A stretch of DNA of 57,175 bases from JAIVHC01 sp049975505 (GTDB taxonomy: Bacteria; Desulfobacterota; Desulfuromonadia; Desulfuromonadales; Desulfuromonadaceae), in NCBI GenBank assembly GCA_049975505.1, contig JBNGCY010000002.1, forward strand, positions 1-57,175, given 5' to 3'. The notes under the pieces are model-generated. The model was not told where the DNA came from. It was given only the letters and a program-made list of their open reading frames with translations, and made no database searches. Position numbers and translations under genes: made by a program. Below, one piece after another: positions 33,799-42,553 of the stretch (position 1 is the first letter of the stretch; every line of letters starts with the position of its first letter).

Positions 33799-35865
33799 AT
33801 GGCTAAAGAACTTTTTCTGGAAATTGGCACCGAAGAGATCCCTGCAGGTTTTATTCCGGTGGCCTTGCTCGATCTGGAGCGTATGTTTCGTACCGGCTTT
33901 GAAAAAGCCAGGATTTCTTTTGGTGAGATAAACACCTATGCCACACCGCGGCGCTTGGCGATATGTGTGACGGATGTAGCTGAATGTCAGGAACAGCAAC
34001 ATATAGAGGCAACCGGGCCGGCGCTCAAAGTGGCCTTTGACGAAAAGGGTAATCCCACCAAAGCTGCCTTGGGTTTTGCGCGCTCCCAGGGGGTGGATGT
34101 AGCCGATCTGAGTGAAAAACAGACAGAAAAAGGTACATATCTGTTCATTTCCAAGGTAGTGGAGGGGCAGGATGTCGCCTCACTTCTGCCACAGATGCTG
34201 CTGGATATTGTCAGCGGGTTGACGTTCAAGAAATCCATGCGCTGGAAAGACCTGGATATCCGCTTTGCACGCCCGGTACACTGGCTTATAGCTCTTTTCG
34301 GTGGCGAGGTTGTGCCATTTACCTATGGCAATCTGGAGAGTGGCAACATATCCCGCGGCCATCGTTTCATGGCACCGGGGTGTTTCGAGGTGAATTCCTG
34401 TGCTGATTATCTTGCTGAATGTCGCTCTCATTATGTCATTGTCGATCCGCAGGAGCGCAGGGAGATTATCGCTACGGGGATTGAAGCTATCGCGAAAGAG
34501 GTTGGCGGCACCCTGAATCTGGATGAGAATCTGCTCGATGAAGTGGTGAATCTGGTGGAGTATCCCGTCCCGCTGTGCGGACATTTTGATGAGGAGTTTC
34601 TCCAGTTGCCTGATGAACTCCTGATAACCAGCATGAAGGAACATCAGCGCTATTTTACCCTTGCCGATAACGAGGGGAAACTGCTCCCGCGCTTTATAAC
34701 GGTTTCCAATATTGCAGCTACCGATCCGCAGATTGTGATCAACGGCAATGAACGTGTGCTGCGAGCGCGGCTTGCGGATGGAATGTTCTTCTGGCAGGAG
34801 GATCAGAAACATAAACTCGAAACACGCCTTGAGGCGCTTAAAAACGTGGTATACCAGCAGCAGCTCGGCACCAGCTATGAAAAAGTGCAGCGCTTCAGCG
34901 CGCTGGCGTGTGATCTTGCGCAGAGATTTGATCCCCCGAGTGTCGGGCTTACCCGGCGCGCCGCCACCCTGGCCAAATGTGATCTTGAGACGGGGATGGT
35001 ATATGAGTTCCCTGAACTGCAGGGGGTTATGGGGCGCGAATATGCTCTCCTCGAAGGAGAGGATGAGCGAGTGGCGCGCGCCATCTATGAACACTATCTT
35101 CCGGTCCAGGCCGGAGGTGATCTGCCCAGCGACAATATCGGTGCCTTCATCTCCATTGCCGACAAAATCGACACCATCTGCGGCTGTTTCGGGGTGGGGC
35201 TCATCCCCACCGGTACGGCCGATCCGTATGCATTGCGCCGCAGTGCCATCGGCATATTGAATATTATCCAGGATCGCGCCTTTGATATCTCTATTCCTGA
35301 GCTGGTTCAGCAGGCTGTTACCCAGTTGGAGGATAAGTTGACCCGCCCTGTTGAAGAGGTCAAAAGCGATGTAGTGGAATTTATCCGCCTGCGCTTTGTC
35401 AATATGCTTACCAGCCAAGGGATAGCGCCGGATGTGGTGGATGCGGTCCTCAGTGCCGGTTTTGTACAGATCCTTGATGTGCGTCAGCGTGTAGAAGCGC
35501 TTAACTCCCTGAAGACTCAGGAAGATTTTGAGCCTCTTGTCGCAACCTTCAAGCGCGTGGGTAACATTATCACCGGCGGGGTTGAAGCCCGGATCAATCC
35601 GGATCTGTTTGAGTCCGGAAGCGAAAAGGAGTTGTATAATGCGCTGGGTGAAGTGCGCAGCAGGGTTGACGCCGCCATGCAGCAAGGCCGGTATCTTGAT
35701 GCCCTGCACGCCATCGCGACCCTGCGTCCGGCAGTGGATTCATTCTTTGACGATGTAATGGTTATGGCTAAAGACGATCAGGTCAAGACCAATCGTCTTG
35801 CATTGCTTACCGATGTTTCCAGTCTCTTCAGTGGGCTGGCGGACTTCTCCCGTCTGGCGGCGTAA
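33799..35865 (+). CDS. glyS: Glycyl-tRNA synthetase beta subunit
   Basis: The 688-residue beta subunit, needed for tRNA recognition. It begins MAKELFLEIGTEEIPAGFIP, followed by the family blocks ATPRRLAICV, GPALKVAFDEKGNPTKAALG, MRWKDLDIRFARPVHWL and ALRRSAIGILNI, then an HD-like domain and a C-terminal anticodon-binding region. ATG 33799 is chosen because the family starts at this motif; an in-frame ATG at 33775, with GGAG ten bases upstream, would add eight residues. Confidence 0.97.
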   Translation: MAKELFLEIGTEEIPAGFIPVALLDLERMFRTGFEKARISFGEINTYATPRRLAICVTDVAECQEQQHIEATGPALKVAFDEKGNPTKAALGFARSQGVDVADLSEKQTEKGTYLFISKVVEGQDVASLLPQMLLDIVSGLTFKKSMRWKDLDIRFARPVHWLIALFGGEVVPFTYGNLESGNISRGHRFMAPGCFEVNSCADYLAECRSHYVIVDPQERREIIATGIEAIAKEVGGTLNLDENLLDEVVNLVEYPVPLCGHFDEEFLQLPDELLITSMKEHQRYFTLADNEGKLLPRFITVSNIAATDPQIVINGNERVLRARLADGMFFWQEDQKHKLETRLEALKNVVYQQQLGTSYEKVQRFSALACDLAQRFDPPSVGLTRRAATLAKCDLETGMVYEFPELQGVMGREYALLEGEDERVARAIYEHYLPVQAGGDLPSDNIGAFISIADKIDTICGCFGVGLIPTGTADPYALRRSAIGILNIIQDRAFDISIPELVQQAVTQLEDKLTRPVEEVKSDVVEFIRLRFVNMLTSQGIAPDVVDAVLSAGFVQILDVRQRVEALNSLKTQEDFEPLVATFKRVGNIITGGVEARINPDLFESGSEKELYNALGEVRSRVDAAMQQGRYLDALHAIATLRPAVDSFFDDVMVMAKDDQVKTNRLALLTDVSSLFSGLADFSRLAA

Positions 35866-35928
35866 TTCAGACGCCGGAGGGGATATCCGGACTGTATCTA
35901 TCTAATACTGAGTGAGGAGGATTGTACG

Positions 35929-38604
35929 ATGGCTGTCAAATATGTGTACTTCTTTGGCGATGGAAAAGCTGAAGGCACTGCGGAGATGAAAGATCTGCTG
36001 GGGGGTAAAGGGGCCAACCTGGCGGAGATGACTTCAATCGGCCTGCCCGTCCCCGCCGGGTTCACCATTACCACCGAGGTATGCACCGAATTCTATAAAA
36101 ACAATCAGCAGTATCCTGCCGGTCTGCGTGAAGAGGTGGAAGAAAATCTGGCCAGGGTCGAAAAGCTGATGGGGAAGAAGTTCGGCGATGCTGAAAATCC
36201 TCTGTTGGTTTCGGTGCGTTCAGGGGCGCGTGCCTCCATGCCGGGGATGATGGATACCGTCCTCAACCTGGGGCTTAACGATAAAACCGTTCAGGGGATT
36301 ATCAGGCAGAGCGGCGATGAGCGCTTTGCCTACGATTCCTACCGCCGCTTTGTGCAGATGTATTCCAATGTGGTAAAGGGACTCGATAGCGAGTTCATGG
36401 AGGACATTCTGGAGCAGAAAAAAGCTGAACGTGGTGTTGAGCTCGATACTGAACTTAACGCGGAAGATCTTCAGGATCTGGTGGGTAAGTTCAAGAATAA
36501 ATACACCGAAGAGCTGGGAGAGGCTTTTCCCGATGATCCCATGGAACAGCTCTGGGGAGCCATCGGCGCGGTGTTCGGTTCGTGGATGAATCCGCGCGCG
36601 AAAACTTATCGCCGTCTAAATAATATCCCCGCCGAGTGGGGCACTGCGGTCAATGTGCAGTCTATGGTGTTCGGCAACATGGGCAACGATTGCGCCACCG
36701 GGGTGGCATTTACCCGTAACCCCGCAACGGGCGAGAAGCGCTTCTTCGGAGAGTTTCTCGTCAACGCCCAGGGTGAGGATGTCGTTGCCGGGATCCGTAC
36801 CCCGCAATCGATCAACAAGGATGGCAGTGACGGCAAACTCCCTTCCATGGAAGAGGTGATGCCTGAAAGTTACGCGCAATTGGTGGAAATTCAGCACAAG
36901 CTCGAAGCCCACTATCGTGATATGCAGGATATCGAGTTTACCATCGAGAAGGGGCGCCTGTTCATGCTGCAGACGCGTACCGGCAAGCGCACTGCTGCCG
37001 CCGCGGTGAAAATTGCCGCGGACATGGTGAAGGAAGGGCTGATCAGTGAAAAGGAAGCGGTGTTGCGCATCGCTCCTGAGCAGCTCGATCAGCTTCTGCA
37101 CCCTTCCATTGATCCCAAGGCGGAGAAAACGGTCATTGCCAAAGGTCTGCCCGCCTCACCCGGAGCCGCGAGTGGTGAAATTATCTTCTCTGCGGATGAA
37201 GCGGAAGAGGAGAAAAAAATGGGGCGCAATGTGATTCTGGTGCGCATCGAGACCAGTCCCGAAGATATCCACGGGATGCATGCAGCGCAGGGGATTCTCA
37301 CCGCCCGTGGCGGTATGACGTCGCATGCTGCAGTGGTTGCGCGCGGCATGGGTAAGTGTTGTGTTTCAGGTTGTGGCGGGATCAAGGTTGACTACGCGGC
37401 CCAGCAGTTCACCGATGTCAATGGCAATGTTTACAAAAAGGGTGACATCATTACCCTTGATGGAAGCACCGGTGAAGTGTTGGCGGGCAGCGTTCCCATG
37501 GTGAAGCCCGAGATGACCGGCGATTTTGCCTCTATCATGGAATGGGTGGATAAGTTCCGCCGCATGAAGGTGCGTGCCAACGCGGACGCCCCTGCGGATG
37601 CGGCAACAGCGCGGGGTTTTGGCGCCGAGGGGATCGGTCTGTGTCGCACCGAGCACATGTTCTTTGAAGCCGATCGGATTATGGCGGTACGCGAGATGAT
37701 CCTCGCTGAAGATGTGGAGGGGCGCAAAAAAGCCCTGGCGAAGATCATGCCCATGCAGAAGGAGGACTTTCTCGGCCTGTTCCGCGAGATGAAGGGGCTG
37801 CCGGTTACCATCCGCCTTCTCGATCCCCCCCTGCACGAGTTTCTTCCCCATGAGGACAAGGAACTCGAAGCGATTGCTAAAGTTACGGATGTCAGTGTAG
37901 AAAAGCTCAAGGCCAAGGTTGATTCTCTGCATGAGTTCAACCCGATGCTCGGGCATCGCGGCTGCCGCCTGGGGATCACCTATCCCGAAGTGTACGAGAT
38001 GCAGGTGCGTGCCATCATGGAGGCAGCGTGCGAGCTCGTAGTCAATGAAGGCTATACCATCGTGCCGGAAATCATGATTCCCCTGATTGCCGAGGAAAAG
38101 GAACTCGAGATTTTGCGTCTGGATACCGAGCGCGTCGCAGATGCGGTGATCGAAGAGTACGGTGCCAAAGTGGAATATCTCATTGGTACTATGATCGAGT
38201 TGCCGCGCGCCGCTCTTACTGCAGATCAGATTGCACGTCAGGCCCAGTTCTTCTCCTTTGGCACCAACGATCTGACTCAGACCACCTTCGGTCTGTCGCG
38301 CGATGACGCGGGTAAATTCCTCCCCTACTATGTTGAGCGCGAGATTTTCCCGGAAGACCCGTTTGTGGCGCTGGATCAGAACGGGGTCGGCCAACTGGTG
38401 GAGATGGGCTGTGCCAAAGGGCGCCAGACCCGTCCGGATATCAAGCTGGGAATCTGTGGCGAACACGGAGGGGAGCCCTCCAGCGTTATCTTCTGCCACA
38501 AGATCGGGCTCGACTATGTTTCCTGCTCTCCGTTCCGGGTGCCTATTGCACGCCTTTCCGCAGCCCATGCGGCGTTAATGGAAGAGAACGAAAAGAGCAA
38601 GTGA
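35929..38604 (+). CDS. ppdK: Pyruvate, phosphate dikinase
   Basis: An 891-residue enzyme interconverting pyruvate, ATP and phosphate with phosphoenolpyruvate, AMP and pyrophosphate. The N-terminal ATP-grasp part (LLGGKGANLAEMTSIGLPVP, SVRSGARASMPGMMDTVLNL) is followed by the phosphohistidine domain with GGMTSHAAVVARGMGKCCVS (catalytic His about 467) and the PEP-binding barrel (FGAEGIGLCRTEHMFF, FGTNDLTQTTFGLSRDDAG, CGEHGG). In anaerobes it supports gluconeogenesis or glycolysis. It has an AGGAGG site, and a strong terminator follows. Confidence 0.98.
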   Translation: MAVKYVYFFGDGKAEGTAEMKDLLGGKGANLAEMTSIGLPVPAGFTITTEVCTEFYKNNQQYPAGLREEVEENLARVEKLMGKKFGDAENPLLVSVRSGARASMPGMMDTVLNLGLNDKTVQGIIRQSGDERFAYDSYRRFVQMYSNVVKGLDSEFMEDILEQKKAERGVELDTELNAEDLQDLVGKFKNKYTEELGEAFPDDPMEQLWGAIGAVFGSWMNPRAKTYRRLNNIPAEWGTAVNVQSMVFGNMGNDCATGVAFTRNPATGEKRFFGEFLVNAQGEDVVAGIRTPQSINKDGSDGKLPSMEEVMPESYAQLVEIQHKLEAHYRDMQDIEFTIEKGRLFMLQTRTGKRTAAAAVKIAADMVKEGLISEKEAVLRIAPEQLDQLLHPSIDPKAEKTVIAKGLPASPGAASGEIIFSADEAEEEKKMGRNVILVRIETSPEDIHGMHAAQGILTARGGMTSHAAVVARGMGKCCVSGCGGIKVDYAAQQFTDVNGNVYKKGDIITLDGSTGEVLAGSVPMVKPEMTGDFASIMEWVDKFRRMKVRANADAPADAATARGFGAEGIGLCRTEHMFFEADRIMAVREMILAEDVEGRKKALAKIMPMQKEDFLGLFREMKGLPVTIRLLDPPLHEFLPHEDKELEAIAKVTDVSVEKLKAKVDSLHEFNPMLGHRGCRLGITYPEVYEMQVRAIMEAACELVVNEGYTIVPEIMIPLIAEEKELEILRLDTERVADAVIEEYGAKVEYLIGTMIELPRAALTADQIARQAQFFSFGTNDLTQTTFGLSRDDAGKFLPYYVEREIFPEDPFVALDQNGVGQLVEMGCAKGRQTRPDIKLGICGEHGGEPSSVIFCHKIGLDYVSCSPFRVPIARLSAAHAALMEENEKSK

Positions 38605-38633
38605 GAGCGTAGGCAGGCTTAACTCCTGGATAA

Positions 38634-38673
38634 AAGCCCATCCGCAACAGGGTTGCCTGTTGCGGATGGGCTT
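38634..38673 (+). terminator. Rho-independent terminator of ppdK
   Basis: AAGCCCATCCGCAACAG pairs perfectly over 17 bases with CTGTTGCGGATGGGCTT across a six-base loop, then TGTATTTT. It begins 30 bases after the stop codon. Confidence 0.93.
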
Positions 38674-38699
38674 TGTATTTTCCGGCGTTCGGATAGACT

Positions 38700-39434
38700 A
38701 TGGCAGTAATTGAGAGTAAACAGGATATCAGACCGTCAGATGAAGACTGCCCGTTATGTGCTACACCGGAGCCTGTTTTTTTTGCGCGTGATCCTGCAAC
38801 CAGGCGCCGGCGCGGGCGCAGGGTGGCGCGAAAGAATGTACGCGAATACCGACGTTGCTGGGAATGTGATCTGGTCTTTGTCCCCTCAGAATATCTGCTC
38901 GAGCCTGAAACCGAGAAGCGGATCTATGATGAGCATGAAAACTCCCCTGAGCATCCGGGATATCGCAGGTTTCTGTCGCGCTTGTTTGATCCGATGCTCG
39001 AACGCCTGCAACCCGGCGCAGAGGGGCTGGATTTCGGCTGTGGTCCCGGACCGGCACTGGCACAGATGTTTGTTGAACACGGCTTCAGGATGGCGGTGTA
39101 TGATCCTTTTTATGCCCCTGACGTCAGTGCTCTGCAGCGGAGGTATTCATTTGTAACCTGTACTGAGGTTCTGGAGCATATCTACTCCCCGCGCCAAAGT
39201 CTGGAACAGTTATGGAATCTTGTAGAGCCAGGCGGCAGTTTCGGTGTGATGACCTCTCTGCGCCCAGAAAAGGAAGCATTCCACACCTGGAGGTACAAAA
39301 ATGATCCCACCCATGTGCGCTTTTATTCCAGACAGACCATGGAATGGCTTGCGCGCCAGTGGAATGCGCATCTGGAGTTTGTCGCCCGGGATGCGCTGAT
39401 TTTTACCCGCTGCAAAAAAACTGCACCGACATAA
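38700..39434 (+). CDS. Class I SAM-dependent methyltransferase with N-terminal zinc-finger-like cysteines
   Basis: A 244-residue protein. The N-terminal part has two CxxC pairs (CPLC near residue 17 and CWEC near 53) likely to bind zinc, with an arginine-rich stretch between them (RRRRGRRVARKN). The Rossmann methyltransferase core has motif I LDFGCGPGPA (about 108) and post-motifs FVTCTEVLEHI and LVEPGGSFGVMTS. The substrate is unknown. The sequence resembles small methyltransferases of the Methyltransf_23 group. Its last codons overlap the minus-strand terminator of the BCCT gene, so it converges with that gene. Confidence 0.85.
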   Translation: MAVIESKQDIRPSDEDCPLCATPEPVFFARDPATRRRRGRRVARKNVREYRRCWECDLVFVPSEYLLEPETEKRIYDEHENSPEHPGYRRFLSRLFDPMLERLQPGAEGLDFGCGPGPALAQMFVEHGFRMAVYDPFYAPDVSALQRRYSFVTCTEVLEHIYSPRQSLEQLWNLVEPGGSFGVMTSLRPEKEAFHTWRYKNDPTHVRFYSRQTMEWLARQWNAHLEFVARDALIFTRCKKTAPT

Positions 39435-39446
39435 ACGCCGGTGCAG
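39414..39446 (-). terminator. Terminator of the BCCT gene, overlapping the methyltransferase 3' end
   Basis: On the minus strand CTGCACCG and CGGTGCAG form an eight-base stem followed by seven Ts (39414-39420). The same bases encode the final residues of the methyltransferase gene on the plus strand. Confidence 0.85.
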
Positions 39447-39474
39447 AGGTGTGACCACATCAGGCTTACGTGAA

Positions 39475-41529
39475 TCAGATTTTAGCTTCCTCCTGATTCT
39501 GAAGCATTTCGTCGTGCTCATCCATATTCCACGGTAAGATCCCCGGAGTAACGTGGAGGAAGTGGAGGTGCTTTTCAAACTGTCCCAGGATATCATCGAT
39601 GATCTGGTTGCTTTCAAAGCCGTAGATATCGTATGACTGCCCGCCGCGGCGTAAAAACACCTCGGCGCGGTAGTAGTGGCGCGCTTTAGTTTTATCCATG
39701 GGCATTTCAGGATAGGCGAATTCAGGCATCAGGTATTCACACACGCGGATGTCGTAGATAAAGTCCACCTGATCAGTGCGTGTTACTTCCAGATATGCGC
39801 GCCCGTTCTTTTCTTCAAAGCTGACGCTTGCATCCCAACCCTGGGCCTGGAGTTCATCGCGCACCCGATTCATGCTCTTGATTACTTCACCACGGATGAA
39901 ATCCATGACATCAGCGTAATTGGGGAAGCGCACCATTTCGGCCAGACGGGCTTTCCATCCCCCCTTGTGACGTTCGGCTCCGTGGTGCTCGCGGCGCATA
40001 TGGCTCTGCAGGCTGACTTCGGTGTGCCCTTCAATAACCAGAGCGCGCCACATCCCGGCCACGGCAGTGAGCATGATGATGGCAAACGGAAGGGCAGTGG
40101 TGATCGCCATTGCCTGCAGGGCTTTCAAACCACCGGCCACCAGTAGTACCGCGGCCACCACCCCTTCAGTGATAGCCCAGAAAGAGCGGTGCCACACCGG
40201 AGATTCCTCCCCTTTGCCTCCAGCGGAGAGAGAGTCGATAACCAGTGAGCCTGAATCCGAGGAGGTGACAAAAAAGGTGATGATCAGAAAAACCGTGACA
40301 AATGAAGTGAGCGCAGTCCAGGGTAGACGTTCATAGAGTTTAAACAGAGCAATGGCCTGGTTGCTCTGTACCTGGGTGATGAGTTCATGGTACCCCTTCT
40401 CCATGATCAGATGGAGGGCAGTGTCCCCGAACACGGAAAACCACATAAAGGTGAAAATAGTAGGTACCAGCATCACCCCGAATACAAACTGGCGGATGGT
40501 GCGCCCGCGGCTGATTTTGGCGATAAACAGGCCTACAAATGGCGACCACGCGATAGTCCAGCCGAAGATGAACAGAGTCCAGTTGCCGATCCAGTCATTG
40601 TGCACATAGGCCTGGAGGTTGAAGGTGCGCTCAATGATGTTGTTGAGATAGCTGCCGGTATTCTGCAGAAAGGTCTCGAGAATAAAGAGTGTCGGGCCGA
40701 CGATGAACACAAAGCTCATAACGGTTATCGCCAGGAGCATGTTCAGTATAGAGAGGCGCTTGATCCCCTTATCCATTCCAGCAAGAACCGAAGCCAGGGC
40801 CGCAGCGGTGATCAGAGCAATGGCGATCACCTGCACCCCGGTGGAAACCGGTATCTGTGGCCACAGGTAGTTGATCCCTGCATTGATCTGGGCCACCGAA
40901 AGCCCCAGGGTGGTCGCCACGCCGAACAGGGTTCCGAGAATGGCAAAGATATCCACGATGTGTCCGATGGGGCCATAGATTTTATCACCTACCAGAGGGT
41001 ACAGGGTGGAACGCATGGAGAGGGGGAGTCCGTGGCGGAAGGCAAAATATGCCAGCACCAGTCCGACCAGACCGTAAATGGCCCAGATATGCAGGCCCCA
41101 GTGGAAGAAGGCGATCTGCATCGCCTGTTTGGCCGAGCCTACCGTGGCAGCCGCTCCGGCGGGTGGCTCCGCATAGTGGAGCACGGGTTCGGCGACGCCG
41201 AAAAACAGCAGGGCGATACCATAGCCGGCGGAAAACAGCATGGCAAACCAGGAGGGAAAACTGTACTGGGGCTCGGCATGGTCGGGTCCGAGCTTGATTT
41301 TACCCCAGCTCGACAGAGCCACGAGTACGATAAATACCAGAAATACCGCAACCGAGAGCATGTAAAACCAGCCGAAATGGTGGGTGATGAAGTTCAGAGC
41401 CGTTTCGAAGGTTTTTCCGGCAAGATCGGGATTGCTGATGGTACCGAGCACCAGCAGAAAGATGACCGCAACGGCGGGGAGAAAAACCGGCAGGGTAACG
41501 GAAGCGTGCCATGCATGTTTTTTCGTCAT
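39475..41529 (-). CDS. BCCT family betaine/carnitine/choline transporter
   Basis: A 684-residue transporter with twelve predicted membrane segments (about 15-515) and a cytosolic C-terminal domain of about 165 residues. Family motifs include GIALLFFGVAEPVLHY, FFHWGLHIWAIYGLVGLVLAY, and the glycine- and tryptophan-rich FGWTIAWSPFVGLFIAKISRGRTIRQ (part shown: GWTIAWSPFVG). Uptake is driven by sodium or protons and accumulates choline or betaine against osmotic stress. Length and tail resemble BetT/BetU, whose tails sense osmotic strength. No choline dehydrogenase lies nearby, so the substrate is a guess. AAGGAGAG is three bases before the ATG. Confidence 0.95.
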   Translation of the reverse strand: MTKKHAWHASVTLPVFLPAVAVIFLLVLGTISNPDLAGKTFETALNFITHHFGWFYMLSVAVFLVFIVLVALSSWGKIKLGPDHAEPQYSFPSWFAMLFSAGYGIALLFFGVAEPVLHYAEPPAGAAATVGSAKQAMQIAFFHWGLHIWAIYGLVGLVLAYFAFRHGLPLSMRSTLYPLVGDKIYGPIGHIVDIFAILGTLFGVATTLGLSVAQINAGINYLWPQIPVSTGVQVIAIALITAAALASVLAGMDKGIKRLSILNMLLAITVMSFVFIVGPTLFILETFLQNTGSYLNNIIERTFNLQAYVHNDWIGNWTLFIFGWTIAWSPFVGLFIAKISRGRTIRQFVFGVMLVPTIFTFMWFSVFGDTALHLIMEKGYHELITQVQSNQAIALFKLYERLPWTALTSFVTVFLIITFFVTSSDSGSLVIDSLSAGGKGEESPVWHRSFWAITEGVVAAVLLVAGGLKALQAMAITTALPFAIIMLTAVAGMWRALVIEGHTEVSLQSHMRREHHGAERHKGGWKARLAEMVRFPNYADVMDFIRGEVIKSMNRVRDELQAQGWDASVSFEEKNGRAYLEVTRTDQVDFIYDIRVCEYLMPEFAYPEMPMDKTKARHYYRAEVFLRRGGQSYDIYGFESNQIIDDILGQFEKHLHFLHVTPGILPWNMDEHDEMLQNQEEAKI

Positions 41530-41833
41530 GAACTCTCCTTTGCAGATATTGGTTACAGGGTTAGAATTCAGGCAGTAAATGAGCGCGCCTGATGTTTATG
41601 TATGAACTTCTGCGAAGTATTGGGTTTATTACCATGAAACCGGAGGCGATACCAGTTTTTCAGAGAAAAACCTGATAAAGCAGAACCAGAAATCCGGATG
41701 CGCCACATATGTCGCAAAAGGGGGGAGATATTTGTGGCATATCACTCAGCATGTATGCTAGGTAAAGCTTCTGGCACACGGATATCACAAAATCGGACAG
41801 CATCCAGATGCTGAGATCAGTGGAGAAATAAAC
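41530..41833. other. Divergent intergenic region between BCCT transporter and ubiE
   Basis: Some 304 bases separate the two divergent genes. I found no repeat element, no convincing promoter pair and no conserved RNA. The stretch contains a poly-G run (41719-41724, GGGGGG) and AT-rich parts that could hold promoters for both directions. Confidence 0.5.
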
Positions 41834-42553
41834 ATGTTTAATCTGTCGGAAAAAGGGCGCGGTATTCGCGCCATGTTTGATGATATAGCCCCCCGTTACG
41901 ATCTGCTTAATCGGATTTTATCCTTTGGAATTGACCGGCGCTGGCGCCGCTATGCCGTGGGGCAACTGGATATCCCCCCGCAGGGGAAAGTGCTGGATAT
42001 TGCAACCGGAACCGGGGATGTGGCTTTAGAAATCGCCTCACGCACCCCTGACTCCGTGCAGATAGTGGGTGAAGACCTGACCCGCGGGATGCTGGTTCAC
42101 GCTCAGCGCAAGATTGCAGCATCGCCCTATGCGCGCAGGATTCATCTGGTCAATGCCCCGTGTGAAGCTATACCTCATCCCGACAATACTTTTGATGGCA
42201 TCACCATCGCTTTCGGGATCCGCAATGTCGTGGAACGTGAAGCCGGACTGCGCGAGATGTGCAGGGTTCTCAAGCCTGGAGGGCGAGCCGTGGTGCTGGA
42301 GTTTTCCCAGCCGAACAGCCGCATATTCGGAGCAGTCTATGACTTTTACTTCAATCGTATTCTTCCTTTTGTGGCCGGACTGCTCTCAACCCGGTCGGCA
42401 TATCGCTATCTGCCCGATTCAGTGGCGGCATTCCCTCCGCGCGAGGAATTCAAAGCCATGCTCGAACACGCAGGCTTTAACAATGTGCGCTACCGCGATC
42501 TCACCTTTGGAATTGCCACGGTTTATGTGGCAACCTGTCCGCAGGCAGAGTAG
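41834..42553 (+). CDS. ubiE: Ubiquinone/menaquinone methyltransferase UbiE/MenG
   Basis: A 239-residue class I methyltransferase making (demethyl)menaquinone or ubiquinone. Motifs: MFDDIAPRYDLLNRILSFGI at the start, VLDIATGTGDVALEIA (motif I), ITIAFGIRNVVEREAGLREM and RVLKPGGRAVVLEFSQPN. In an anaerobe the product would be menaquinone. GGAG lies seven bases before the ATG. It ends immediately against the AsmA-like gene, with no spacer or visible terminator. Confidence 0.95.
   Translation: MFNLSEKGRGIRAMFDDIAPRYDLLNRILSFGIDRRWRRYAVGQLDIPPQGKVLDIATGTGDVALEIASRTPDSVQIVGEDLTRGMLVHAQRKIAASPYARRIHLVNAPCEAIPHPDNTFDGITIAFGIRNVVEREAGLREMCRVLKPGGRAVVLEFSQPNSRIFGAVYDFYFNRILPFVAGLLSTRSAYRYLPDSVAAFPPREEFKAMLEHAGFNNVRYRDLTFGIATVYVATCPQAE

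Noticed and set aside
34180..35709. A 509-residue open frame antisense to glyS
   Set aside because: glyS is well conserved over its full length; this frame is a GC-driven shadow without recognised motifs.
37366..38568. A 400-residue frame antisense to ppdK
   Set aside because: Same reason: the plus-strand gene is full length and conserved.
40387..41592. A 401-residue frame antisense to the BCCT gene
   Set aside because: Composition is polar and motif-free, opposite a clear twelve-segment transporter.
41700..41833. Sigma-54 promoter before ubiE (TGGCAT and TGGCAC sequences)
   Set aside because: The GC element at -12 is one base out of register in the first, and missing in the second.
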